Origin: Artemia franciscana
Lineage: Eukaryota > Arthropoda > Branchiopoda > Anostraca > Artemiidae
NCBI RefSeq assembly: GCF_032884065.1
Contig: NW_027062616.1
Span: forward strand, 496,001 to 560,000
Direction: 5' to 3'
DNA: 64,000 bases
In this document: in pieces, positions 41,761-54,523 of the stretch
Position numbering within the stretch: position 1 is the first letter of the stretch
How the letters are laid out: the number at the start of each line of letters is the position of its first letter
Made by a program: the position numbers and the translations under genes
The notes under the pieces: generated by a model
What the model was told of the DNA's origin: nothing
Seen by the model: the letters and a program-made list of their open reading frames with translations, nothing else
The model's database searches: none

Positions 41761-41925
41761 TAAGAGGGCTCATTCAAGGGAAATTTAAAGTTCTAGTACC
41801 CTTTTAAGTGACCAGATAAATTGGAGGGTAATTGGACCTCTTTCCCCATCACTTTTTTTCTTAAAACCCTTCGATCAAAATTTTTAGATGGCCACGTTCA
41901 TCATAGTGGAGAGTTTTACTTTTTG
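41758..41925 (+). mobile_element. Fragment of the AGTAAGGAGCGAC family
   Basis: GAGGGCTCATTCAAGGGAAA, AAAGTTCTAGTACCCTTTTA and GTGACCAGATAAATTGGAGG match the interior of the element at about 23840-23960. No ends are present. Confidence 0.7.
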
Positions 41926-42260
41926 AATTTTAGCTTGTAGTTATCTAAAGAAAATTTAATTCATTTAATTTTAATTCTCATTCTCATTTAATTAAAAAAA
42001 ATTTCGTATATTATCATCTCGTAGCATAGGCGTGTGTTGTATTATCGTGCTGACTGTAGTATAAAACAATATTAAATTGCATAAACAGCAAAAAACTGGT
42101 ATTTGCAAAACAATCTGTACATATTTCAACGAAAGATTAAAGCGATTTAAAAACCTTATAAAAGAAAATCATATGTCTGAAGCTTAGCAGAAACTGCTGT
42201 TAGAAATATATAATTGCCAAATTTCTTCCAATTTAAAAATAGAACAATGAATTATAATTA

Positions 42261-43400
42261 ATGGACACACGTAGAGACATTAAATTAGCTATAAATGAGC
42301 GTGTCCGATTGCAAAACGATCACTCTCCTGAATATTTTCAAATTTGCTGGCAATTAGAAACAGAAAGACATCAAGTTCACTGGAAACAAATAGATGGGTA
42401 CACAAATATACACAAGTTGTAAACCCCTGATCGCTGAAGATGATTGTAGCCCAACAGCCGATTATTACTTACAACTCCCCTGCATGTCTTACCACTGGAA
42501 CCAAATTGGTTTAACCATCAAATTCACCCGAAAACAAATATTTTGATCAAATATTATGATCAACGTTATACATGAAAAAGATAACAGAGGTAGTACCCCT
42601 TTATTAATGACAATATATAAGGGTCAAATTAGACAAATACATTTCCTTTAAAAAATGAAGCCAAACCAGATATGAAGAATTTTATCGATGAAACAACCTT
42701 ACATTTTGCGGTTGAAATTGGCAGCCTGAATATTTGTAGGCTATTGTGTAAGAGGGAGCCTCTGTAGATAAAAGTGACAAAAGCGGCAATACCTTTTATT
42801 TATGGCATCATTTAAAGGTGAAGTGAATTTAGTTAAATTTGTCTTAAAAAATGGAGCTAATCCGACAGAAACAGATTATAACGGATATCCACCTTTAAAT
42901 AAGGCTGCTTTAGTCAGCCAACCGGACATAAAAAATAATATAACGGAATTTCTGTTAAAAAATGGAGCCCCCACCTCCCAAATTCAAAATCCAATATTGT
43001 TCATTGGCGTAGTATCCTTATAAAGGAAACACTGTTATGGCTTGCTGCTATAATGAAAAGACTTGATTTTTGTGATTTACTTGTTTCATATGTAGCTGAA
43101 TAAGACAATGAAGTTTAGAATGTGCTTCAAGAGCGAATTCTTCATAGCATCCGAAAAGTTTAGCACAAACACTGTCTATCTGGACATCGTGTCGATGTGA
43201 CTATAGTTGCAAAACATTAGAAGAAAATTGTCGGGAATTAATAAGAAGGATAACTTATTCTTTCAGAGAATGTGAAGGCATTAAGAGTTTTGATATACCC
43301 GAAGTCCTGACAATTACCTCCTGGATTATGGACAAGAATTAGAGTTTCACGAATTGAATTTGTGCCCCAGAAAATTGGCAAGAAAAATTGATATATGCTA
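42261..43400 (+). pseudogene. Ankyrin-repeat gene, broken
   Basis: ATG 42261 opens 53 codons (MDTRRDIKLAINERVRLQND) to a TAA at 42420. From 42690, TTLHFAVEIGSLNICRLLC is an ankyrin repeat. After a frameshift near 42765, MASFKGEVNLVKFVLKNGAN (42802) and GYPPLNKAALV...FLLKNGA give further repeats, with the usual hydrophobic GA-loop pattern. The frame stops at 43021. Weak coding traces continue (an SGHRVDV piece, FRECEGIKSFDIPEVLTIT, and LNLCPRKLARKI near 43350, faintly SOCS-box-like). Ankyrin proteins bind partners; a specific role cannot be inferred. Upstream DNA at 42085-42180 resembles the Helitron-cluster spacer, so the gene may have been carried by such an element. The copy is non-functional. 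Confidence 0.65.
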
Positions 43401-44829
43401 GTAGTTTGTCTTTCTTTTTGTTTGTAATGAATTGTATTTAATTATGTTTTTTTTTCTTTTTCGTCTTTTCTTTTCTAAATTTATAATTATTTGGTTTGTA
43501 ATCTTGTTAAAACAGAAATAAATTTCATTATGCGATAAGAGATATATATTTATTAGAAGAAAACAAAATAAACACTATTCGCCATTCGCCTGCCAAGAAA
43601 GGCAATAAGCTTGGAAGGACAAGCGAGGTTATTACCGTCAGCTATTTAAAACCATGTTCATGTCACACTACTCAAGACAAGAAAAGACTACTCAAGAAAT
43701 ACAACATTCTCATTCATAGACAACAAAATTCCTAATTCTCATAAGTAAAAACATTGAGTATAGGTTTATAATTGACTGGATCATTCTGTGGTCCCCATTT
43801 ATATAAAATAAAGTACTCTGGCTCAGTTAAAAGAGCTGGGGAAAATCGACATTTCCAAAATTTATGCTCTTAGGTAAATAACTCTTGGGGTCAAGCGTTT
43901 TCTTCCTTTAAATCTCTTCTTTACACAAATCAAATCAAACTACTATTAAAATTTAAGTATATTACCCATAACAGAGGAATGGCATCCGGAAAATCTTGTT
44001 TAACCAAAAACACTTGAACTGTGAGTATTCCTTCTCATAATTACTCCAGCAGTATTTATGCAATGTTATTTTGGAACCAACAAAAATCACATACTGTCAT
44101 CTATCTTGCTTTATGATCAGCCTAAAACTGAATGTTATAATAGTCACTGTAAATTTCTTACTTGAATTATCTTTAAAATTTTTAATTGAACAAAAGCAAA
44201 ATCTGAAAATTCAAACAGGTGAAGTTATCCTGTATATGCTTAGGCTTCTTTTCACCTTCAGTTACCCACTATAAATACGTCGGTAAAATAGTCCACCAAG
44301 GAAAATTCTAAATTTAAACTAAAAGTAAAGACAGCCTTTACCCCCCCCCCCTCCACTCCTGAAATAAATTTAAGGATATCTTGAAATTTTGTGCACTAAA
44401 TTTTTCCCTGCTGCCTGTGTATTGTCAAAACCTTTCAAATATCATATTGCAATAAGCGTAATTGAAGCACCGGAATTAGGTGAGTGAGGGTCTAAGGTAA
44501 GCGACATGGGTGTCAGAGAAAATGGCAGGTATATTGATTATTTCTGCTCATTACTTCGAAAATTGATGATTTAAGTAGTTTTAACCTTATTTTTAAATCA
44601 GAAATAGCAGTAGTATGTTTCTCTTTTTTAACTAATTTTCTTCACTTTACTACCTATCTATCTTACCTCTGACTTGGCGTTCCGTTTCTTTCTACCATTT
44701 TAATTTCTCCATATACTCATTATGATTATGAATTGACAAAACGGGATCAAGAAAAACTCTAAGACTTAATAACAATAAGATTGCACCCTACAGATATTTT
44801 GATCACCAGCCTGAAGCTCCAGACCCGAA
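43401..44829. other. No gene seen
   Basis: AT-rich, with a C10 tract at 44341-44350. There is no domain-like translation and no clear repeat relation to the rest of the window. Confidence 0.4.
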
Positions 44830-45370
44830 CTCTCTCAATTGTTGCGTTTTGAACGACCAAAAACCATACATTTAGTTTTTGTAACATTTAGCACTAGATT
44901 ATTGGAAACAAACAATCGATTAACTGAGATAACATTTATAGTCAAATTTTTGATCAATGTCAATGAATCCCTAGCTTTACTTGTTACAGCTGTATCATCT
45001 GCAAATAGAATTGTAAGGCTAATATTCTCATGCGAACCTTAGGGAATATCATTAATATAAATCAAAAAGAAGAGTAGACCTGATGCTGAGCTCTGGGGGA
45101 CACCAGTTTCAATAGGACTTTCTAAATTAGTCATTTTCTCACCAACATCTACTGTGATTTTGTGTCTGCAAAGGTACTATTTAATAATTTATAATTCTTT
45201 CCCTCTTATGCTGGAATTTATCAGTTTGTCAAGAAGAATTTCATAATTTAAAGTGTCAAATGCTTTTTTTAAATTATAGAAAACAGTAGCCACATGGAAA
45301 TCATCATCTAAACAATCGTTTATTTCATTTATCTCAGTAAGACATTGCTTTTCAAATTGGGTCTGTAGGT
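44830..45370 (-). pseudogene. Non-LTR retrotransposon reverse transcriptase, minus strand
   Basis: Read from 45370 downward: QFEKQCLTEINEINDCLDDD, then FYNLKKAFDTLNYEILLDKL (motif A; the usual Asp before Leu-Lys is Asn), GVPQSSASGLLFFLIYINDI (motif B region, normally GVPQGSxLGPLLF), LTILFADDTAV (motif C, both Asp kept, 44992-45006) and NNLVLNVTKTKCMVFGRSKR. The general pattern is jockey/CR1-like. Stops (for example after KEL and after NDIP) and substituted Gly/Pro residues show decay. No endonuclease or 3' tail was found next to it. It lies on the opposite strand to the other LINE pieces. Confidence 0.8.
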
Positions 45371-45877
<507 letters not shown>

Positions 45878-46520
45878 TTTTGTATAGTTTAGTTACATCT
45901 ATTTGTATAGTTTTGTCACATCAATTTGTATAGTTTAATGATAGTCTTATCATATCCATTTGTTTAGTCACATCTAGTCTTTTCACATCCATTTGTATAA
46001 TTTTTCCGTATCTATTTGTTTAGTCTTGTCACATCCATTTGTATGGTCTTGTCAAATCTATTTGGATAATCTTGTCACATTAATTTGTATAGTCTTATCA
46101 TATTCATTTGTAAGGTTTAGTCAAATCCATTTGTATAGTTTTGTGACATCCATTTGTAAAGATTTGTCACATCCATTTCTATTGGCTTCTCACGTCCATT
46201 TGTATAGTCTTGTAACATGCATTTGTATGGTCTTGTCAAATCCATTTGTAAAGTTTTGTCAAGTCCATTTGAATTATTTTGTCACATACATTTGTATAGT
46301 TTTGTCAAATCAATTTGTATTAGTTTTGTCATATCCATTTGTATGGTTTTGTCACATCCATTCGTAAAGTTTAAGTCACATCCATTTGTATTGTTTTGTC
46401 ACATGAATTTGTATAGTGCTATAACAGTCTTATCATATCCATTTGTTAAATGATTTCTGTAGTTTTTTTAAATCAATTTGTAAAGTTTTATCATAGGCTT
46501 CTCACATCCATTTCTACCTT
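45878..46520 (+). repeat. 23-bp minisatellite
   Basis: About 27 imperfect units of TTGTATAGTTTTGTCACATC plus CAT. Because 23 is not a multiple of three, the long plus-strand frame (45993-46367) cycles through three readings (HPFV, IHLY, SICM) every 69 bases. It abuts the AT microsatellite. It is not a gene. Confidence 0.93.
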
Positions 46521-48989
46521 GATTCTACTGCCCTAGAAATGACGCATGGACAGAAAATAGATAGACATATATATTAACAAATGAACTATAATCATTTCTT
46601 ATACAATCCAAATAAAGGAGGGGGGGATTAATGCCAGGTTTTCTGCTCACTCAGTTGGACTATCTGTCTTGGCTGTTTTTACAATTAGCTATATGACAAA
46701 GGGAGAAAGGCTCCCGGACGTGGGGCCGAAATATTCAGAGTATTTTTCATTTTTTTGGTTAAAGCATAATTTTTATCTTTTATTTTTGTTCACTGCTTTG
46801 TCGAAATTAAAACCCGTTATTTTGCTGCTTAATTTTTCGTAAATGGAAAAGCAGTGTGGTCTAAGAATATAATTTGGCATATAAGCAGCAACATAACCAA
46901 TGATCTTCAGCATGACCTTGTCACATCTTCGAACATTCGTAGGGAAACCATTCCGTGGTTCCAGATTCTCCGCGGATTATTGCAAATGAATTTTTCTTAT
47001 CATCTCCCAGTTTGTGCTTCTTGAAGGGTACTGGATATTAAGCAAAGAAATCGTAACATGCAGTACCTTTCGGATGACAAAAAAAAATAAGCTAGTATAT
47101 CAATTACTTCGCAACCTAATGACAATTCTGATGCTTTAAATCTGTTAAAAGGATTATTACAAATCTTACTTTGAAAATGCTCGCTTGACAGTCAAATTAA
47201 CAACAACGACAAAATTTGCCTAAAATGAATTCTTGAACAAAAGGTGCATTTTTCATCCTATATCCAGGGTTTTCACTCAGTCACCTTGTCACAGTTCAAT
47301 TGGAGATTGACTAAGCTTTTAACCTCTCCAAGAGTTTTGCTTTTTTAGGACTGTATGAAAATCATACTTCTGTTGTGAAACCCATACATTCTACATATAT
47401 GCTTTGGTTTGAACTTAATTTGTGAGCCGTTGCAGGTAACCAAGAATATTTTCCAGGTATGAAGAAAATTAAACAGCGAGCCACGTTAAAATCTTTTTTT
47501 TTTCTGTGAAAGGGTAATACTGCACAAAAGTGAAATAAGAGTTTGACAGAATATTGATCAAGCATGACTTAATCAAGTCTGATTTTTGCCAGCAAAATTT
47601 GTTTTCGTTGATCCTCGATCTTTTTATTCACCCAAATTGAGCCCTTTAAAGGATAATTTCTTACTCCTTAAAGGATTAAAAAGCATAATCAAAGAATAAG
47701 ATTCTAGGATGCTAAAAATGTTTGAACGCCTGCAATAGACTAAATGGAGCTTAATTAAGTACTCTATTGCCAGAACTGCTATGAACAATGCAAAAATCAC
47801 CTGCATTGCATAAATACAAAAAAAAAACAACGACAAGACTTCTCTAAAATGGATTCTTGAGCAAAATATGTATTTTCATCCTATAGCCAGGGTTGTCATT
47901 CAGTCATCTTGTCACAGTTCAATTGGAGATTTGACTTGTCATTTTAATTTTTCCCTTTGATGTTCGTCTTTTTGTCGTGTTTGCTGGGCTTCATTCCTAT
48001 TTTTGTTACACCGAGGACAGCTCAGCGATGGTTTTGGTCGGGAATTTGATTATTTTGTCACAAGATAAAATTTTTACTCGTTTTTTTATTGCCTTTCTTA
48101 CTACTGAAGGCGCAAAACCTGGGCCAGTCCAACTATTACTAACGGAAAGCCTTGGCTGATTGGTATAATTGCTTGTGAAACGTAGCTCAAGGGGTCTGGG
48201 GAGTGATTGGTTCAGTAAACTAACGAAAAAAATCTTAGAAATGAATCATGAGTAAGATGACCACTACCACTACCAGTTACAAGCATAATAGCCAACTTAG
48301 ATTAGATATAGAGACACTATTTCTTTTCACAGAATCTGCCTATCGTTTTTACATGTTGCCAATCTGTGAAATACAAAAACACATTTTCTTCAGGGGAACC
48401 TTTGGTATATCTGTCGAAAAGAAAAGGTTTTAATAAAAGTCAAGTTTGCGCTCTTATAACACTAGCTAACTGAATAAAAATAGACAGATAGTCTTATGGG
48501 GGAGATGAATATTCTTTTGGCATTCTTTCGGATTCGATGACATCTATATAAATAGGTTCTAAGATCACGCTCGCTATGCATGATCTACGGAAAAGCGAAG
48601 AATGAAAAAAATGAAGAAATAAAAAGACAAAATAACAGTGAGGAAATTGTTCAGTCCTCGAATAACAGAAGCAAATCAGAAATTTTGGCAAAAATTTCTG
48701 CTAGTTATCCTCAGTGTTCAAAAACTAAATCATGTGCCACCACAAAATCAAACTAACCCTTCTAAGCAACCTTTAAAGGTTATCCTCGGTGTTTTTTGTC
48801 TTATTTTTCTTCCGCTTTTTTGTTCTTTGTTGTTTTTTCTCATGGATATTTGCATGGAAAAAATTCTGCAAATCATTAATATGAAACTGAAGATGCAAAT
48901 CTTCTGTCGTTTTTTCGATATCGAAGAAAAAATTTCCCTTTATTTTGAAATAGCCGCAATTTTAAAATAGTTCATTTCTTTATATTAGA
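46521..48989. other. No gene seen; one ~115-bp direct repeat
   Basis: Segment 47207-47318 (AAAATGAATTCTTGAACAAA ... CACAGTTCAATTGGAGATTG) is repeated at 47832-47938 with modest changes. Otherwise AT-rich with no recognisable protein. Reading frames of 60-110 codons (for example 48638-48970) look random. Confidence 0.5.
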
Positions 48990-49330
48990 AAAAACAACAA
49001 GTTTTTTCAGCTGAAACTAAGGAGCAGCATTAAAACTTAAAATAAAAAAAATAATTCTGTAAGTTGTTGGGGGGGGGGCTCACTTTCCTCTGTCCCCTGC
49101 TCTGTATTCTAAAATTGGTTAGCATTAAAAAAAACGTTTTATTCGAATTAAAAGGATCTTATTTTTCGAAAGTTGTTCTTAAAGAATTAAGAAAATAAAT
49201 AAAACTTTAATGTAAAGAGTTATATATTTAGCAGGGGGCAGTCCTCTCATACAACGAATAATTTTTGTTCATTTTAAGTTTCGAAGATGCTCCTTATTTT
49301 CAGTTGAATAAACTTGTTGTTTTCTAATTT
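48990..49330. mobile_element. Foldback end of the AGTAAGGAGCGAC family
   Basis: The left end CAGCTGAAACTAAGGAGCAG (49009) and the right end ATGCTCCTTATTTTCAGTTG (49288-49307) are inverted, with CATTAAAACTTAAAAT/ATTTTAAGTTTCGA next to them. A G10 tract lies at 49069-49078 and TAATGTAAAGAG at about 49210. It is the same design as 24883-25125 but older. Confidence 0.65.
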
Positions 49331-50300
49331 TATTTTTCGAATATTTTGGGGAAAACTGCCTCCTCCGCCATTCCGATTGTTTCTCAAATCATGCCGGTTA
49401 TCCCTCTCCGAGGAGAAATGTTCCCTAAAGACCTCACTCCTTCTCATTGGAAACTTTTCCCCGTGAAAAAGTCCCCCATGAAGAATCGCAAAAAATTCCT
49501 TCCCACGCAGAAAAATTTCTTGGGCAATCTCAACTGGTCTGAAAATTGTCCCTGTATCATTCCCACGAAACATCTCCACATGAAAAATGAGTCGCAAAAA
49601 GAAAGCAAGATATATAAAATGAATTTCAAAGACGAATTCTGGAAAACTCCACCATGTAAAATTTCACGTGGAAATTTCATCCCCAGAAACTTCCCTCCCG
49701 ACAAAAGGCTCTCCCCGTGGAAGATCTTCGTGAAGAAATACCCCTCCTCTAGAAAATGTCTGTATACACCCCAATAATATAAAACTATATGTAAACAATG
49801 GCGAAATTCATAACTTATAGCTCTCTTTCCAGAGACTCTAGGGGGTCATTTGATCATCAGAGGCATTTTTATTTGACCTTTCAACTATGTTGAACAAAAT
49901 GGCTCTCTCAGAATTTTTATAAGATGACGTTGGGGAAAAATGGGGAGTGAAAAGAGGGATAGCTGCTCTCTAATCTTGTTGGTCACTTAAAAGAGACAAT
50001 ATAACAGTTAATTTTTGTTTGCAAGAGCTCTCTCCCAATCTTCTAGTATCATTGTTTCGATATGATCACCCCTGGAAAAAAAAAGACACGCATCTGTGAT
50101 GGTTTTTTTTCTTACAAAAAATACGAAGATCCACATTTTTGCATACGGAACTTGAAATCTCTACCGTGGAGTTCTTTGATACGCTGAATTTGATGATGTG
50201 ATTTTCTTTAAAGTATTTTGACCCTTTTAGGGGTAAATCCTCTTTTTTCCAAAATCACGGAGATTTTTCAGGCTAGTAGCTTTTTATGAGTAGCATTAAA
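49331..50300 (-). mobile_element. AGTAAGGAGCGAC-family interior, reverse copy
   Basis: Read on the minus strand it gives the family order: TTTTCCAAAATC-side GGGTAAATCCTC, then ATTTGATGATGTGATTTTC, AAAAATGTGGATCTTCGTAT, CCAGGGGTGATCATATCGAA, AAGTGACCAACAAGATTAGA and GCCATTTTGTTCAACATAGT, all matching 23.6-23.96 kb. The overlapping plus-strand frame at 49346-49777 (GKTASSAIPIVSQIMP) is in the G/C-variable tail of the element and is not supported as a gene. Confidence 0.7.
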
Positions 50301-50720
50301 CTTAATGAATTTTACATGAGTTCATTACACTACATTCATTACATAATGAATTTTTACATGCATCTATCGTTATTAAAACTCTGTTTTTACAGTTTTGGCT
50401 ACTATTGGACAGACTCGCTCCTTACTTACAGTTTGTTACCATGGACTATTTCATGGCTTCATTCACTAATCACATTATTTAATGAATAATAAGTTTTTCT
50501 GTATAAAAACTTACATTTATATTGGTACCATCACTACTTATTTTGTACTCTTAAAGTAATTAATACAAATTGGAACTAACTTGTTTTCAAAGAATGAAAG
50601 ATAAGAATAGGACAAAAAAAAATAATAATACGCTTCTCCAATTTATCATGATACCTTATCGTAATGAATAAACTAGCGCTATTATAGAATTAATGTCTGC
50701 AAATACCAACCTGAATATAT
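50301..50720. other. No gene seen
   Basis: AT-rich spacer between reverse and forward family copies. Confidence 0.4.
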
Positions 50721-52345
50721 ATCAAACAGTTCTTTGTAACGGACTGTAAGTAAGGAGCGATGCTGTTCAATAGTAAGTAAAACTTCGAAAGAAGTGAATT
50801 TTGGTCCTTATTCAAAATATACAAATTTCACCAAGTTCAATACCACACATCAAAAGTTACAAGTCTGAGCACTTAATTGTTGAAAAAAAGGGGAACCTTT
50901 TAAAACCGAGTGACCTTAGTGAAAATCACACCCTTAGATTCAGCATATCTGAGAACCCTACAGTAGAGGTGTTAAGCTCCTATATAAAACTAAATAAAAA
51001 GAAACAACTTTTTAAACTAAAAGTAAGGAGTGACATTAAAACTTTTCGTATTTTGTTTAACGTAAAATAATTCGTGTTGAATAAACCTAGCACTATTATT
51101 AAAATAGAATCTGCAAATATCAATCTAAATGCATATCAAACAGTTTGTAGTAACGAACTGTAAGTAAGTGGTAACGTAAGTAAACAAACAGTTCAGTGTA
51201 AGTAAGCAAACAGTTCACGGTAACGAACAGTAAGTAAGGAGCGATTTGTTTCAGTAGCAAGCGAAACCTTCAAAAGAATTGAACTTTTGTCCTTACTCAA
51301 AATATGTAAATTTCACCAAGTTTAATGCCACCCATCAAAAGTTACGAGCCTGAGAAAACTCGCTTTATTGTTGAAAAAAGGGGGTACCCTTAAAAATTAA
51401 GTGAGATGAATGAAAATAGCACCCTTAGATTCAGGATGTCTGAGAAGCCTACTGTAGAGGTGTTAAGCTCTTATACAAAAATGTGGAATTTAGTCTGTTT
51501 TTTCCAGAAGCCAGATCACAGATGGGTGTTTATTTGTTTGTTTGTTTCCTTGTTCTTCCCATGGGTAAATGTATCGAGCATTAATCCTAGAAGATCGAAA
51601 GAGGATTCCGAAAGAGGAGTGCCTTTTTTAAGTGACCAACAATATTTGAAGGCAGCTATCCCCCCTCCAACGTCCCATTTTCTCCAATGTCATCTTATCA
51701 AAATTGAGACTGCCATTTTGTTCAGCATAGCCAAGAGGTTTAACAAATATGTCTTTTAGGATGACATGACCCCCCGCAGCTTCCAGGGGAAAGGGTTCCA
51801 AGTTGTGAAGTTTGCCCATTTTTACATATAGTATTGGCTATTGGGGTGTATACATATATTTTACAGGGATATTTTTCTGGAGGAGGCGTTATGTAGGAGG
51901 ATCTTTCCGTGGAGGAGTATTGCGTGGGAGAAGGGAATTTTCCATTGAGGGGGAGCTGGATTGGCCTGCATTAATATAAAAAAAAAACGATAAGAAAGTG
52001 AATTAAAAAGTAAAAAGTTTTCAACTGAAATTAAAGAGCAACATTTAAACTTAAAAGAAACAGCTCTTCACTTCGATCTTTATGCTAAATCTTTTTTTCA
52101 AACTTTTAATTAAGATAATTATTTTAATTAAGCGGCCCTTGTGTTTCATTAGTCATTCCTAAATAGTTGGAACAAAGATTCAAACTCTAACGAAACCCCC
52201 TTATATATGTAATAATTTCTGTTGACAACAATTACTAATTCAAATAATGTTTGCAAATATCAATCTGAATATATAGCAAACAGTTCGTAGTAAAAAACCC
52301 TAAGTAAGGATCGATGCGGTTCAACAGTAATCGAAACCTTCAAAA
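50721..52345 (+). mobile_element. AGTAAGGAGCGAC family, three nested forward starts
   Basis: Family heads (ATATCAAACAGTTC..., AGTAAGGAGCGA) occur at 50726, 51134 and, degraded, 52270. Between 51146 and 51240 the head is iterated (CAAACAGTTCACGGTAACGA and neighbours), a small amplification of the terminal hairpin. The copy from 51230 carries the interior to about 51990 (GCACCCTTAGATTCAGGATG ... CATTTTGTTCAGCATAGCCA). No transposase was found. Confidence 0.7.
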
Positions 52346-52518
52346 GAATTGAATTTTGGTCATTCCTTCAACTTCCCTATGTTTTCTGTTTGTTTACTGT
52401 TATATGTAACAAGCAGTTTTTAATTACACAGATATAATGTGTAATGTATAATATAAATATGATATATGCATATGATATATGATAAATATATTATATATGA
52501 TATATATTTATATATATA

Positions 52519-52609
<91 letters not shown>

Positions 52610-53158
52610 TATATATTATATGTATATGTAAAAACACATACAAGGGGGAGGGGCTTATTCCAGAGGCAACCTACGTATTTTGTGTTGTACTATTTCTCAT
52701 TCTTACCTATGCACTAAATAAATGGTTACTAACGAGAGTTATACCTTATACCGGGGAACTACATTCAACTATCATTTATATGGGCATTCGAGGTTGCTTC
52801 ACCAGAGGAGGCAATTAATTCGATATTACGGTAAGATATCACAGTATAAGATAAATATCAGTAGAGAAACAGTTATCACCAAACTGTGACTTTCTAAGAT
52901 CTTGGATGACACCAAAAGAATAAGAGCGAAGGAACAATTGATGTAAATTCTTTGTCTTTGATTTTGTATAAATAACATCCTATAATCGCATAGATAAGAT
53001 AAGTAATATTCTTAGAAAAAGGGGGGGGGATACGAAAATTTGGTATTTTCCGTGGGGGTAACCATCGGCTACCATTACTATTCTAATCTGTTTTAAAATT
53101 ATTTCTCACAAAGTTAGATTGAAATCCGATTTCTACCTTTGTAATTCAAATCAAATAA
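52346..53158. repeat. (TA)n microsatellite (52490-52620) and non-coding flank
   Basis: About 120 bp of TA repeats preceded by ATATGATATATG variants. From 52640 to 53150 nothing coding is seen. A G8 tract lies at 53022-53029. Confidence 0.85.
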
Positions 53159-54400
53159 ACCTCCGATTTGGTCTGTTCATGTCACTAAAGATGATGGTTC
53201 AATAACAACGTCAACTAAAGAGGTAGGTGAAGTAATTTTCTAGAGGTGGTTTGGAAAAGATGATGTAAGTAGTGATACCCAATATCACACAAAATTAAGA
53301 AGCGCAGTTACAGACGTCTTGACAATGGAAGACAATGATGAAATTAACATCACAGAAGAAGAATTAAAAGAAGTGATTAATAGCATGCGTCCTTTACAAA
53401 TCCCCGGTCCAGATTGTATTGTTAGCCTAATTTAAACAAATAATATAAATGTTATAACACCATCACTATTAAAAATATTAAACAGATGCTTAACACTCCG
53501 GTATTTCCCGTCAGCCTGGAAAAAGGAAATTGTGATATCAATTCTAAGGAGCGGTAAAATAATAATCGTAGTCCCCAGTCTTACCGCCCAATTAGCTTGT
53601 TTTCAAATGTGGGGAAAGTCTTTGAACGTTGAATCATGTATCAACTTCATGACTTGGGCTTTAAGAACTGGATCTCAAGGAACCAGTTTGGGTTTATGAA
53701 AGGCCGTAGGACTTTGGGTGTTATAGATAATCCTGTTTAAATATTGTAAAAAAAAGCAACATAAACTTCTCACGGTGTGCATGTTTTTGACATTAGAGGT
53801 GCATCTGACAACGCTTAGCACCCTGGCGTTGTAAATGAATTAAAAGATTCCGGATGCCAAATTTGGATGGTTTAGTTGTTGTATAGCTATCTATCAGACA
53901 GAGTTGTATCGTATAATAATGAGTTTTTTTTCAAAAATTGAGAAATCCCATCCAGAAGGTGGAATATTATCGCCATTTTTATGGAATAGTAATATTATTG
54001 ACCTATTAGATTTAAATTTGCCCAAAAATTCTCACATTCAAGCTTATGCTTGCAACACTAAAAGTGATTTAGATTTTACAACATCTGAGGTTTTTCGAAT
54101 CTTTGATCGTTGGGTGAGTAATAATAAATTAGTTTTCGATTCAAAGACAACAGAAGCAGTTATTTACACTAGTAAAAGAATATTTCCTAAGCCTGACCTT
54201 GTTTTTGATGGTAAAGTAATTGAAATAAAAGAAAAAGCTAAATCGCCATTTTTACCTTAGACAGGAAGTTATTCTGGACGGAAGATACACAAAATTGATG
54301 TGCGCAGCTAAATGTACTTGGGGGCTAACACATCGTGCTCTTAAAAATTTTTATCCGTCTGTTACAGAGAGCCTCATTCTATATGTAGTCCCTGCATATA
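53159..54400 (+). pseudogene. R1-like non-LTR retrotransposon reverse transcriptase
   Basis: Motifs in order, with several frame changes: TKEVGEVIF (53217), EEELKEVINSMRPLQIPGPD (RT-1), AWKKEIVISILRSGK (53515-53560), SYRPISLFSNVGKVFER (RT-2/3, 53580-53630), NQFGFMKGRRTLGVID, then a degraded motif A with HPGVVNELKDSGC (53820), EGGILSPFLWN (motif B, 53960-53985) and AYACNTKSDLD (54043-54075), where YADD has become YACN. The thumb follows: DRWVSNNKLVFDSKTTEAVI and CTWGLTHRALKNFYPSVTES. The FDNAW-like motif A context and the W...NKL.F...KTEAV thumb suggest the R1/I group. Loss of a catalytic Asp and many stops show it is dead. It ends in a half MITE. Confidence 0.85.
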
Positions 54401-54523
54401 GGGACCAGCCCCCATCCCCCCTAATTTGCAAATATATAACCCAAATTAGAAGTCCAATGCATATTGTCACCCGTCACTTGTCTATGTGGCTATGAAACTG
54501 GTTTTTACAGATCTACAGATCAT
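54401..54523. mobile_element. Half MITE and its flank, split by a SINE
   Basis: CCCCCCTAATTTGCAAATAT and ATAACCCAAATTAGA (54416-54450) are the right end of the palindromic MITE. The following GTCACTTGTCTATGTGGCTA matches the flank at about 3478. The unit resumes after the SINE at 54856 with TTAGTTTGTTCTGAATAATT. Confidence 0.55.

Noticed and set aside
44839-45042. Plus-strand 67-codon ORF
   Set aside because: It is the exact antisense of the reverse transcriptase motif C region on the minus strand.
49346-49777. 143-codon plus-strand ORF with Lys/Pro-rich product
   Set aside because: It falls in the variable tail of the reverse foldback-family copy; similar sequence in other copies (for example 24.1 and 51.9 kb) has no open frame.
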